A stretch of DNA of 64,000 nucleotides from Hansschlegelia beijingensis (GTDB lineage Bacteria; Pseudomonadota; Alphaproteobacteria; Rhizobiales; Methylopilaceae): NCBI RefSeq assembly GCF_014196425.1, contig NZ_JACIDR010000004.1, positions 186,001-250,000 on the forward strand, written 5' to 3'. Positions within the stretch are counted from its first letter, which is position 1. Every line of letters begins with the position of its first letter. Position numbers and translations under genes: made by a program. The notes under the pieces are model-generated. The model was not told the origin of the DNA and did no database searches. It worked only from the letters and a program-made list of their open reading frames with translations. Below, in pieces: positions 16,041-24,356 of this stretch.

Positions 16041-17047
16041 CCGAGTTCTGGGTGTCGAGCGGCCATCACCTCGTGCAGCGGACCGAAGGCGGCGGCCTCG
16101 CGGTCACCGACGAACTGATCCTCGCCTATCTGGCGCGCCCTGAACTGACGCCGCCTCCGGAGGCCTGCGCCGCCGAGCGCGCGCTCCACGCGGCGCTGCT
16201 GGACGCGCCGCGCCGGGGCGTGATCCCGCAGGAGATCGCTGCGATCGCTGACCCCGACGCGCGCGAGAACTGGGAGGTGATGCTCGCCTTCCGCGACCGG
16301 CTGCTTAGCGCCCGCTCCATCGAGGCCGCCTATCTCTCGCTCGTGCGGGACGGCCTGCAGGGCGTGCCGTCGCTGTTCGTCAACCAGCTCGTCCACCTGA
16401 TCCTTCGGAACGCGCTCGACGGCTGCGAGGACCCGTATGTGCTGCGCGCCGCGGAGCTGTTCTTCCGGGAGCAGCGGGTGACGCGGCTCGAGGGGGCGGC
16501 GCTGCTTGCGGACGCCGAAGTGATCGGTGCGCGAGAAGGCGCCGCGCCGCTGTCGCCGCTGGTCGCCATGCTCGGGCAGGAAGCGGCGCACGAGCTCGAC
16601 GTGCTGAACGACGACAACGCCTGGAGCTACTGGAGCCGATCCGACGCCTTCACCATGGCGCTCAACCTCGGCTCGAGCCCGAAAAGCCGCGCCGCCCTCG
16701 CCACGGTGATCGAGGTCTGGATCAGGCATCTGCTCAACGTGGAGGTCCGGGTCGCGCCGCTCGAGCGGCTTGAGGACCCGGACTGGCGCTGGTTCGTGGG
16801 CCTCGACGCTGAAGCGACCCGGATCGGCAACGCCCTCTGGCGAGGCGAGGAGATCACGGCGCAGGACCAGGAGCGGCTGATCGGGCTTCTGAGCCTGTCC
16901 TTCGCCGATACGCGAGACGTCGACGCCCGCGTTGGCGACCGGCCGCTCTCCCTGCTGCTGGCGATGACGCCGGAGAAGACCCTGCGGGTGAAGCCGCACA
17001 ACCTGATCGTCGGCCTCCCGCTGGCGTCGAACAGGGAGGCCGCATGA
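16037..17047 (+). CDS. DUF6352-type protein of the FDH accessory operon
   Basis: 336-residue, mainly alpha-helical soluble protein. The N-terminus TEFWVSSGHHLVQR and the internal stretch SYWSRSDAFTMALNLGS look conserved; I match it to DUF6352 from memory. There is no signal peptide, metal-cluster motif or nucleotide motif. The ATG at 16037 overlaps the previous stop (ATGA), and its own stop overlaps the next start. Function unknown; context implies a part in formate dehydrogenase maturation or delivery. Confidence 0.77.
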   Translation: MTEFWVSSGHHLVQRTEGGGLAVTDELILAYLARPELTPPPEACAAERALHAALLDAPRRGVIPQEIAAIADPDARENWEVMLAFRDRLLSARSIEAAYLSLVRDGLQGVPSLFVNQLVHLILRNALDGCEDPYVLRAAELFFREQRVTRLEGAALLADAEVIGAREGAAPLSPLVAMLGQEAAHELDVLNDDNAWSYWSRSDAFTMALNLGSSPKSRAALATVIEVWIRHLLNVEVRVAPLERLEDPDWRWFVGLDAEATRIGNALWRGEEITAQDQERLIGLLSLSFADTRDVDARVGDRPLSLLLAMTPEKTLRVKPHNLIVGLPLASNREAA

Positions 17048-17580
17048 TGGAAGAACCGCGAATCCCGGCCCGATCCCTGCCGGAAAGCCACTTCGAGGTC
17101 GGAGTCATCGTCGCGCGCCGCCGTTTGAAGGGCCCGTGGGCGAGCCACGCCTGGCTCCCGATCGCCGTGCTGCCCGCCGCGCCGGCCGCCGCGCCCTGGA
17201 CGAGGCTTTCCGAGGACGATGACGGCGAAACCTTCTTCGCCGGCGCCTACGACGTGTCGCTGCATCCTGCGGAGACCTCGCACTACCGCGACAACCTCGT
17301 CATGGATCCGCCGAAGCTCTGGATTCTCCTGCGAGAGGATGGCGAAGGCTGCTCGGTCGCGGCGGTCACCGCCGATCCCTACGAAGGGGAGGCCATGGCG
17401 GAGGGGAATGGCGAGGTGGTGGAGGCGGTGCCCATGCCTCGTGAGCTGCAGGCGAAGGTCATGGCCTTTGTCGAGGCCTTCCACGTCGAGCGCAGGTTCG
17501 AGAAACGGAAGCGCGACCGCGCTGACCCGGAGGCGCTGGCGCGCGGGGGGCTGGGCGGCCAGGGGAGGCGGGAGAGATGA
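17044..17580 (+). CDS. DUF3305 domain protein
   Basis: 178 residues. The pattern of an N-terminal FEVGVIVARRRLKGPWASHAW block, then AAPWT, then FFAGAYDVSLHPAETSHYRDNL and PKLWILLR fits DUF3305, which regularly pairs with DUF3306 beside formate dehydrogenase genes. The C-terminal 40 residues are strongly basic. No catalytic motif is visible. It overlaps both neighbours by four bases (ATGA at 17044-17047 and 17577-17580). Confidence 0.85.
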   Translation: MMEEPRIPARSLPESHFEVGVIVARRRLKGPWASHAWLPIAVLPAAPAAAPWTRLSEDDDGETFFAGAYDVSLHPAETSHYRDNLVMDPPKLWILLREDGEGCSVAAVTADPYEGEAMAEGNGEVVEAVPMPRELQAKVMAFVEAFHVERRFEKRKRDRADPEALARGGLGGQGRRER

Positions 17581-18296
17581 GCGGCGATTTCCTCTCCCGC
17601 TGGTCACGGCGCAAGGCGGAGGCGGCCGCGCCCTCTCCGCCGAGCGACGCCGGTCCGGAGCCGCAGTCGATCGAGGCGCTCGGACAGGAGGCCTCGCCGC
17701 CTCCGGAGGCTCTGGTCGGCGAGGAGGCTGAGGCGCCTGTCGAACTCAGCGCCGAGGAGATCGCCGCGCTGCCGCCGGTCGAGGAGCTGACGCCCGGCAG
17801 CGACCTCGCTCCCTTCCTTCGCGCCGGCGTGCCGACCCTGCTGCGCAACGCGGCGCTCCGGCGGATGTGGGCCATCGATCCGGCCATCCGGGACTTCCTC
17901 AACGACGCCCGCGAATACGCCTATGACTGGAATACGCCCGGCGGCGTGCCGGGGCTCGGGCCATTGCTGCCCTCCGACGACGTAAGAGAGATGGTTCGCT
18001 GCGTCTTCGACGGTCAGGCCCGTCGAGCGAATGCGCGGCAGGACACCGCCGCCGGCGTTGAGGAGCCCGACGTCACCGGCCCTTCAGACGGGGCCGACCG
18101 GCCCCCGGAGCCTCTCCAGGAAGCGCCGCAGAGCCTCGGACACGCCCCGGCGCGGCTCGATGAAGCCGCGTCCGCCGCAGCCGTTCCGGACGGGCGGCTC
18201 GCGACGATTGAGGCGCGCCCGGCCGAGGCGCGGGATGCCGCAGGCGAGCCTGCTCCCGGGCGCTTCCGCCGCCATGGCGGCGCCACGCCAGCCTGA
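17577..18296 (+). CDS. DUF3306 domain protein
   Basis: 239 residues. The conserved N-terminal FLSRWSRRKAE is followed by a Pro/Glu-rich stretch, then the core LRRMWAIDPAIRDFLNDAREYAYDWNTPGGVPGLGPL (about 95-135), typical of DUF3306. The C-terminal 100 residues are low-complexity (Ala, Pro, Glu, Arg rich) and probably disordered. Last gene of the five-gene overlapping run. Family function is unknown; the co-occurrence with FDH is established. Confidence 0.87.
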   Translation: MSGDFLSRWSRRKAEAAAPSPPSDAGPEPQSIEALGQEASPPPEALVGEEAEAPVELSAEEIAALPPVEELTPGSDLAPFLRAGVPTLLRNAALRRMWAIDPAIRDFLNDAREYAYDWNTPGGVPGLGPLLPSDDVREMVRCVFDGQARRANARQDTAAGVEEPDVTGPSDGADRPPEPLQEAPQSLGHAPARLDEAASAAAVPDGRLATIEARPAEARDAAGEPAPGRFRRHGGATPA

Positions 18297-18407
18297 CCAT
18301 CACGGGCGATCCGAAATCGTGATTGCAGAAGTTTCGAACGCTTCTTATCATGCCTCAAAATAAGACCAAAAACTAAGCCTGATCAGAGGCTTTTGGGAGT
18401 GGACCTA
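18297..18407. promoter_or_regulatory. FDH3 operon promoter region
   Basis: A 111-base AT-rich gap in a very GC-rich stretch, directly upstream of the TorD-type gene. It contains the 15-bp motif at 18330-18344, then an AT-rich segment (CTCAAAATAAGACC) that could hold promoter elements, and GGGAG at 18395-18399 as ribosome site. Confidence 0.55.
18330..18344 (+). promoter_or_regulatory. Shared 15-bp motif AGTTTCGAACGCTTC, copy 2
   Basis: Identical over 15 bases to the minus-strand motif at 14656-14670. It sits 64 bases upstream of the TorD-type start codon and points the same way as the FDH3 operon, whereas copy 1 lies in the opposite orientation between two divergent operons. Confidence 0.55.
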
Positions 18408-19049
18408 GTGGCTGCGACCGAGTCGGACGCCCGGGGACCAAACGAGGCGGGGCCCGTCGCGCTGCCTTGCGGGCATGTCGACGACGTCGATCTGCTCCGC
18501 GCCCGGCACTACGACCTGCTCGCCGTTCTTTTGGGCCGCGCGCCGGATCAGCCCTTGCTGGACAGGCTGGCGCTCCTCTCCGGAGACGACAGCGCCTTGG
18601 GCCGGCTGACGGCGAACCTCGCCCGGGCCGCCGCCCAGACCGACGCTGCGGCGGTCGAGCGCGAGTTCTTCAACCTCTTCATCGGCGTCGGGCGCGGCGA
18701 ACTGCTCCCCTACGCGTCATATTACCTGACCGGTTTTCTCAATGAGCGGCCGTTGGCGCGGGTCCGCGGCGACTTGGCCGCGCTCGCGATCGAGCGGCAG
18801 GAACGCGTGAGCGAGCCGGAAGACCACGTCGCGGTTCTGTTCGAGGCGATGGCGGGGCTCGCGGCCGGCCGCTTCGCTGCGCCGCCCGGCGAGGAACAAA
18901 GGTTCTTCGAGCGGAATTTACAATCTTGGGCCGGGCGTTTCCTGGCCGATCTCGAGGCGGCGAACGCCGCGCGTTTCTACCGCTCGGTGGGCGCTCTCGG
19001 CCGCGCTTTCCTCGAGATCGAGGCCGAAGCGTTCGCCATGAGTGCGTGA
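18408..19049 (+). CDS. TorD/DmsD-family molybdoenzyme chaperone
   Basis: 213 residues, all-helical TorD-type chaperone. The diagnostic block EREFFNLFIGVGRGELLPYASYYLTGFLNERPL (about 83-117) and EPEDHVAVLFEAMAGLA (about 134-150) match the family. It should bind the Tat signal of the FDH3 alpha subunit (or of the small Tat protein), hold it for cofactor loading, and release it for export. I chose GTG 18408 because GGGAG lies 8 bases upstream. First gene of the FDH3 operon. Confidence 0.88.
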   Translation: MAATESDARGPNEAGPVALPCGHVDDVDLLRARHYDLLAVLLGRAPDQPLLDRLALLSGDDSALGRLTANLARAAAQTDAAAVEREFFNLFIGVGRGELLPYASYYLTGFLNERPLARVRGDLAALAIERQERVSEPEDHVAVLFEAMAGLAAGRFAAPPGEEQRFFERNLQSWAGRFLADLEAANAARFYRSVGALGRAFLEIEAEAFAMSA

Positions 19050-19122
19050 GGTCCCGGCGTCGCGGCTCGCGCCGCGGCGTCCCTGCAATCCGCGGATCTG
19101 CGCGGGCCTAGGAGGAATGAGG

Positions 19123-19374
19123 ATGCGCCAGGACAGGAACCAAGGGCTTGGACGCCGGCAGTTCTTCCGCGCGCTGGGCGGCGGAGCGGTCGTGACGGCG
19201 ACCGCAGCCGCTTCTCCGCTGACCGCCACCGACGCGCAGGCCTATGACCCCGGCAGCGACCAGCTCAGGTCGCTGTACAGAGTGACGGCGGACGTGAAGG
19301 CGTTCTACCGCACCAACGCTTACGAGACGCTGCCCGACAACGTGTTCGACCAGTTCATCGCGAAGCTCAAGTGA
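19123..19374 (+). CDS. Formate-dehydrogenase-region small Tat-signal protein (TIGR02811 type)
   Basis: 83-residue protein with an N-terminal twin-arginine signal (GRRQFFRALGGGAVV) and a short mature part (YDPGSDQLRSLYRVTADVKAFYRTN...) typical of the formate dehydrogenase region TAT target family. Its role is unproven; it is always near FDH genes. The ATG at 19123 is favoured over the ATG at 19117 because AGGAGG (19110-19115) is 7 bases from the former and 1 from the latter. It is followed 7 bases later by fdh3A. Confidence 0.87.
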   Translation: MRQDRNQGLGRRQFFRALGGGAVVTATAAASPLTATDAQAYDPGSDQLRSLYRVTADVKAFYRTNAYETLPDNVFDQFIAKLK

Positions 19375-19381
19375 GGCGGCC

Positions 19382-22324
19382 ATGCTGATCAAGCGCAAGA
19401 ACGGGCAGGCGGGCGCCACGAGACTCCAGGCGGCCGCCGCCGGATTGGCGGCCGGCGCGGTCGACCGCCGCAGTTTCCTCCGCAGGTCGGGCCTCACGGC
19501 CGGCGCCCTCGCGGCGGCGGGTTCGATACAGCTCGGCGCGGTGCGCAAGGCGCAGGCGGCGGGCTCCTCCGCGGTGAGCCCGGAAGTCGTCGTCAAGAAG
19601 AACATCTGCACCCATTGCTCGGTGGGCTGCACCGTGACCGCCGAAGTCCTCAACGGCGTGTGGGTGGGCCAGGAGCCGTCCTGGAACAGTCCGATCAACC
19701 GCGGCACGCATTGCGCGAAGGGCGCGGCGATCCGCGAACTCGTCACCAGTGACCGGCGGCTGAAGTATCCGTTGAAGCTCGTCGGCGGCGAGTGGAAGCG
19801 CATCTCCTGGGAAGACGCGATCAACGAGATCGGCGACAAGCTCACCGCAGTCCGCGAGAAGAACGGCGCGGATTCCGTTTACTGGCTGGGCTCCGCCAAG
19901 TTCACCAATGAAGCCGCCTATCTGTTCCGCAAGTTCGGGGCGTTCTGGGGCACCAACTCGGTCGATCACCAGGCGCGCATCTGCCACTCGACGACGGTCG
20001 CCGGGGTTGCGAACACCTGGGGTTACGGCGCCCAGACCAACTCGTACAACGACATCCGCAACGCCAAGACCATGATCATCATGGGCGGGAACCCGGCGGA
20101 AGCGCATCCTATCTCGATGCAGCATATTCTGGCGGGCAAGGAGCTCAACCGCGCCAACATGATCGTCATCGACCCGCGGTTCACCCGGACGGCGGCGCAC
20201 GCGACGGACTATGTGCGGATCCGCCCGGGCACGGACATCCCGGTGATGTGGGGCCTGCTCTGGCACATCTTCGAGAATGGCTGGGAGGACAAGGAGTTCA
20301 TCCGCCAGCGCGTCTACGCGATGGAGGACGTCCGCAAGGAGGTCGCGAAATGGCCGCCTGACGAGGTCGAGCGCGTCTCGGGCGCGCCGGGCGCGCAGCT
20401 GAGGCGGATCGCCGAAATGTTCGCCAAGGAGAAGCCCGCGACGCTGATCTGGTGCATGGGCGCGACCCAGCACACCGTCGGGACCGCCAACGTTCGCGCC
20501 TTCTGCATGCTGTGCCTCGCGACCGGAAACGTCGGCAAGCCCGGCACCGGCGCGAACATCTTCCGCGGCCACACCAACGTGCAGGGCGCGACCGATCTCG
20601 GCCTCGACGTGACGACCCTGCCGCTCTACTACGGCCTCGTTGAAGGCGCCTGGCGGCACTGGGCGCGCGTCTGGGAAGTCGAGTACGAATGGCTCCAGTC
20701 GCGCTTCGACGAGGTTCCGGCGATAGCGGGCCGCAAGGCGCGCACCCGCAAGGAGAACATGGAGACGCCGGGGATCACCTCGACGCGGTGGTTCGACGGC
20801 GTGGACCTGCCCCCCGACCAGATCGACCAGAGGAGCCCGCTGCGGGCCATGGTGGTGTTCGGGCACGGCGGAAACACCGTGACGCGCATCCCCGAGGCCA
20901 TTGAGGGGATGCGCAACCTCGAACTGCTGGTGGTCGCCGATCCGCACCCGACTACCTTCGCGGCGCTGAACGCGCGCCAGGACAACACCTATCTGCTGCC
21001 GATCTGCACCTCCCTCGAGATGAACGGCTCCCGCACCGCGTCGAACCGCTCGCTCCAGTGGGGCGAGCAGGTGGTGAAGCCCGCCTTCGAGTCGAAGAAC
21101 GACTACGAAACGCTTTATCTGCTCGCGAAGAAGCTCGGTTTCGCCGAGTCGATGTTCAAGAACATCAAGGTCGAGAACAACGTGCCGTCCGCCGAGGACG
21201 TGCTTCGGGAGATCAACCGAGGCGGCTGGTCGACCGGATATTGCGGCCAGAGCCCCGAGCGCCTCAAGGCGCATATGAAGAACCAGAGCAAGTTCGACCT
21301 GGTGACGCTGAGGGCGCCGAAAGACGACCCCGAGGTCGGCGGCGACTACTATGGCCTGCCATGGCCGTGCTGGGGCAAGCCGGAGATCCGCCACCCCGGA
21401 ACGGCCATCCTCTACAACACGAACCTGAACGTGCGGGAAGGCGGAGGCACCTTCCGGGCGCGCTTCGGCACCGAGCGCAAGGGCGTCACGCTGCTCGCGG
21501 AGGACAGCTACTCCAAGGGGTCCGACCTCACCGACGGGTACCCCGAGTTCACCATGGCGGTGTTCAAGAAGCTCGGTTGGGACAAGGATCTGACCCCCGA
21601 GGAGATGGCGGTGATCCAGAAGATCGGCGGCGACAAGATCGACGCGGTCAGCTGGGCGAACGACCTCTCGGGGGGCATCCAGCGGGTGTGCCTCGACCAC
21701 GGCGTGTCGCCTTACGGCAACGGGAAGGCGCGCGCCAACGCCTGGAACCTGCCGGATCCCGTGCCGGTGCACCGCGAGCCGATCTACTCCCCGCGGCCCG
21801 ACCTCGTGGCGAAATATCCGACGCGGCCCGACGAGCGACAGTTCCGCATGCCGAACATCGGATTCACCGTCCAGAAGGAGGTGGTCGAGCGAAACGTCGT
21901 GCGCGACTTCCCGCTCATCCTGACGTCCGGTCGGCTGGTGGAGTACGAGGGCGGGGGCGAGGAAACGCGCTCCAACCAGTGGCTCGCCGAGCTGCAGCAG
22001 GACATGTTCGTCGAGATCAACCCCGCAGACGCCAGCGCGCGGGGCATCAGGGACGGCCAGTTCGTCTGGGTCGACGGCCCGGAGGCGAAGGCAAAGGTGA
22101 AGGTGAAGGCGATGATCACCGAGCGGGTCGGCAAGGGCACGGTGTTCATGCCCTTCCACTTCTCCGGCTGGTACGAGGGCGAGGACATGCGCCGCTTCTA
22201 CCCGAAGGGCGCGGATCCCGTGGTGCTCGGCGAGAGCGTCAACACCATCACCACCTACGGCTACGATCCGGTGACGGCCATGCAGGAGCCGAAGGCGACC
22301 CTGTGCCAGATCCGTACGGCGTGA
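19382..22324 (+). CDS. fdh3A: Formate dehydrogenase FDH3, catalytic alpha subunit (Mo/W-bis-MGD)
   Basis: 980 residues, FdnG/FdoG-like. The twin-arginine signal (R29-R30, DRRSFLRRSG) directs folded export. The [4Fe-4S] ligands are C76, C79, C83 and C111. The active site reads ICHSTTVAG, with Cys201 where E. coli FDH-N has selenocysteine, followed by His202. The full molybdopterin oxidoreductase body and dinucleotide-binding C-terminus are present. It oxidises formate to CO2 on the periplasmic side and passes electrons to beta then gamma. A full-length opposite-strand frame (19367-22513) is a shadow. The operon order TorD, Tat protein, alpha, beta, gamma matches FDH3 of Methylobacterium. Confidence 0.95.
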   Translation: MLIKRKNGQAGATRLQAAAAGLAAGAVDRRSFLRRSGLTAGALAAAGSIQLGAVRKAQAAGSSAVSPEVVVKKNICTHCSVGCTVTAEVLNGVWVGQEPSWNSPINRGTHCAKGAAIRELVTSDRRLKYPLKLVGGEWKRISWEDAINEIGDKLTAVREKNGADSVYWLGSAKFTNEAAYLFRKFGAFWGTNSVDHQARICHSTTVAGVANTWGYGAQTNSYNDIRNAKTMIIMGGNPAEAHPISMQHILAGKELNRANMIVIDPRFTRTAAHATDYVRIRPGTDIPVMWGLLWHIFENGWEDKEFIRQRVYAMEDVRKEVAKWPPDEVERVSGAPGAQLRRIAEMFAKEKPATLIWCMGATQHTVGTANVRAFCMLCLATGNVGKPGTGANIFRGHTNVQGATDLGLDVTTLPLYYGLVEGAWRHWARVWEVEYEWLQSRFDEVPAIAGRKARTRKENMETPGITSTRWFDGVDLPPDQIDQRSPLRAMVVFGHGGNTVTRIPEAIEGMRNLELLVVADPHPTTFAALNARQDNTYLLPICTSLEMNGSRTASNRSLQWGEQVVKPAFESKNDYETLYLLAKKLGFAESMFKNIKVENNVPSAEDVLREINRGGWSTGYCGQSPERLKAHMKNQSKFDLVTLRAPKDDPEVGGDYYGLPWPCWGKPEIRHPGTAILYNTNLNVREGGGTFRARFGTERKGVTLLAEDSYSKGSDLTDGYPEFTMAVFKKLGWDKDLTPEEMAVIQKIGGDKIDAVSWANDLSGGIQRVCLDHGVSPYGNGKARANAWNLPDPVPVHREPIYSPRPDLVAKYPTRPDERQFRMPNIGFTVQKEVVERNVVRDFPLILTSGRLVEYEGGGEETRSNQWLAELQQDMFVEINPADASARGIRDGQFVWVDGPEAKAKVKVKAMITERVGKGTVFMPFHFSGWYEGEDMRRFYPKGADPVVLGESVNTITTYGYDPVTAMQEPKATLCQIRTA

Positions 22325-22337
22325 GGAGCGACGCGCT

Positions 22338-22934
22338 ATGGCCCGGATGAAGTTCCTCTGCGACGCGGACCGCTGCATCGAATGCAACGCCTGCGTCACC
22401 GCCTGCAAGAACGAGCACGAAGTGCCGTGGGGCATCAACCGGCGTCGCGTCGTGACGCTGAACGACGGCAGGCCCGGCGAGCGATCGGTGTCGATGGCCT
22501 GCATGCACTGCACCGACGCGCCCTGCGCGGCGGTCTGTCCGGTGAACTGCTTCTACACCACGGCCGACGCGGTGGTGCTGCACTCGAAGGATATCTGCAT
22601 CGGCTGCGGTTACTGCTTCTACGCGTGCCCGTTCGGGGCGCCGCAATATCCGCGGATCGGCAATTTCGGCTCGCGCGGCAAGATGGACAAGTGCACCTAC
22701 TGCACCGGCGGGCCGGAGCCCGATTTCTCGGTGGCCGAGTATGAGAAGTACGGCTCGAACCGCCTCGCGGAGGGCAAGCTGCCGCTCTGCGCCGAGATGT
22801 GCTCGACCAAGTCGCTGCTGGCGGGCGACGGCGAGATGATCGCCGCGATCTACAAGCAGCGGGTGATCAAGCGGGGCTACGGCTCAGGCGCCTGGGGCTG
22901 GAAAACGGCTTACCGCGAGACGGTGACGATCTGA
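22338..22934 (+). CDS. fdh3B: Formate dehydrogenase FDH3, iron-sulfur beta subunit
   Basis: 198 residues with four Cys groups for [4Fe-4S] clusters: C13/16/19/23, CMHCTDAPCAAVC, CIGCGYCFYAC, and CTYC plus CAEMC. This is the FdnH-type four-cluster wire, but without the C-terminal membrane helix of E. coli FdnH, as in FDH3 beta proteins. No Tat signal of its own, so it probably rides out with the alpha subunit. The gap to fdh3A is 13 bases. Confidence 0.94.
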   Translation: MARMKFLCDADRCIECNACVTACKNEHEVPWGINRRRVVTLNDGRPGERSVSMACMHCTDAPCAAVCPVNCFYTTADAVVLHSKDICIGCGYCFYACPFGAPQYPRIGNFGSRGKMDKCTYCTGGPEPDFSVAEYEKYGSNRLAEGKLPLCAEMCSTKSLLAGDGEMIAAIYKQRVIKRGYGSGAWGWKTAYRETVTI

Positions 22935-22993
22935 ACCGCGACCCGGGCGCCCGCGCCCGCGCGACCATGAAGACGCGTTCGGGAGGACTGCCG

Positions 22994-24013
22994 ATGCGCT
23001 CAGGGCTGAAGCTTCTCAGCACACTCCTCGTCGCCGTGACGCTCGTGGCCGGACCGGTCGCGGTTGGCGTGGCCTTGGCCCAGGAGCCGATGCAGGCCGG
23101 GCAGAACCCGACGGGCCAGGACCCGACGGCGGACGCCGTCAACGAGGAACTTCTTTTCAAGCACGAATCCACGATCCGAGGCGTCGTCAGCATTCCGGAC
23201 AAGAGAGCCGGGAACCTGATCCAGCCTCAGGGACGCGAATATCGCGCGTTCCATGAGCGATGGCTGCCCTGGATCGCCGCCGTGGTCATCCTCGGCATGA
23301 TAGTCGTGCTGGCCGCCTTCCTTCTGATCAAGGGGCGGATGAAATCGCCGCGGAGCGCGGAGAAGATCAAGCGCTACAACGTGCTCGAGCGCTTCACGCA
23401 CTGGATGACGGCGGCCTGCTTCATCGTCCTCGCCCTGTCAGGACTGAACTACATCTTCGGCAAGCGCCTGCTGATGCCGCTGATAGGTCCCGACGCGTTC
23501 GGGACGGCTTCACAGCTCGCCAAATATTCCCATGTCTATCTGGCGTGGCCCTTCATGCTCGGCATCCTGCTCATGCTGGCCTTGTGGGTGAAGGACAACA
23601 TTCCGAACCGCGTCGATTGGGCGTGGCTGAAGGCGGGCGGCGGCGTGCTCGGCGGCCACGCTCACGCCGGGCGGTTCAACGCCGGCCAGAAGGTCATCTT
23701 CTGGATGGTGATCGGGTTTGGCCTGGCTATGGGATTCACAGGCATCGCGTTGCTGTTCCCGTTCACGCTGGCAGGCATTCACGGCATGCAGTTGATGCAG
23801 GTCGTGCACGCCTCGATCGGAGCGCTGTTCATCGCCGGGATCATTCTGCACATCTACACCGGCACGGTCGGCATCGAGGGTTCCTTCGCGGCCATGGGCA
23901 AGGGCGAGGTGGATCTCGCCTGGGCGCGGGCCCATCACGATCTGTGGGTCGAGGAGCAGCAGGCGAAAGCCGCCGGCGGCGCCCATCTGGGTCATCCGCA
24001 GCCTGCGGAGTAG
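22994..24013 (+). CDS. fdh3C: Formate dehydrogenase FDH3, cytochrome b gamma subunit
   Basis: 339 residues. Signal-like helix (1-31), a periplasmic stretch to about 85, then a first membrane helix (IAAVVILGMIVVLAAFLL) and four FdnI-type helices. Likely heme ligands are the His in ERFTHWM, KYSHVYLAW, VVHAS and ILHIYTG. It anchors the enzyme and passes electrons to quinone. I chose ATG 22994 because GGAGG (22982-22986) is 7 bases upstream; ATG 22967 would add nine residues. The C-terminus has an His/Ala-rich tail. Confidence 0.92.
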   Translation: MRSGLKLLSTLLVAVTLVAGPVAVGVALAQEPMQAGQNPTGQDPTADAVNEELLFKHESTIRGVVSIPDKRAGNLIQPQGREYRAFHERWLPWIAAVVILGMIVVLAAFLLIKGRMKSPRSAEKIKRYNVLERFTHWMTAACFIVLALSGLNYIFGKRLLMPLIGPDAFGTASQLAKYSHVYLAWPFMLGILLMLALWVKDNIPNRVDWAWLKAGGGVLGGHAHAGRFNAGQKVIFWMVIGFGLAMGFTGIALLFPFTLAGIHGMQLMQVVHASIGALFIAGIILHIYTGTVGIEGSFAAMGKGEVDLAWARAHHDLWVEEQQAKAAGGAHLGHPQPAE

Positions 24014-24061
24014 GCGGAACGCGATGCAGGCCAGTCGCCGCGTCGGGGATCGGAGAGAGCA

Positions 24062-24301
24062 ATGAAGCCGTTTGTTGTTGCGGTCGTCGCCGCCGTCGCG
24101 ATCGCTCTTGGCGCGAGCGTCCTGCTCGGCGCGGTCCAGGAACTCGCCTACCAGAAGTTCCAGACGTCGGCGGTGCGGCTCTCCTCGCCAGGAACAAACC
24201 TGGTCGGCCTCAAGTGGAACGGCGACCCGACGCCCGCCGACATCACGGAGATGACGAGAGACAAGGCCGAGGAAGAACGTCTGGACGCCAAGGGGTCCTG
24301 A
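24062..24301 (+). CDS. Small single-helix membrane protein of the FDH3 operon
   Basis: 79 residues: an N-terminal membrane helix or uncleaved signal (VVAVVAAVAIALGASVLLGAV, residues 5-25), then a soluble tail ending in a charged helix (TRDKAEEERLDAKGS). The family is not recognised. It lies 48 bases after fdh3C in the same direction, with a GGAGAG ribosome site. Size and topology fit an accessory subunit of a respiratory complex, which is inference only. Confidence 0.7.
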   Translation: MKPFVVAVVAAVAIALGASVLLGAVQELAYQKFQTSAVRLSSPGTNLVGLKWNGDPTPADITEMTRDKAEEERLDAKGS

Positions 24302-24356
24302 AGAGCTCAGGGCTTCGTCACGCAGCCGCCGGAAGGGGCAGATCTGAGGACCTGAT

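Noticed and set aside
19382-22324. Selenocysteine (in-frame TGA) in the formate dehydrogenases
   Set aside because: Both alpha subunits have an ordinary Cys codon at the active site (Cys201 in FDH3 alpha, Cys437 in FDH1 alpha).
19367-22513. 1048-codon open frame opposite to fdh3A
   Set aside because: Arg/His/Val-rich translation without domain motifs, fully covered by a gene with clear family signatures; a GC-rich shadow.
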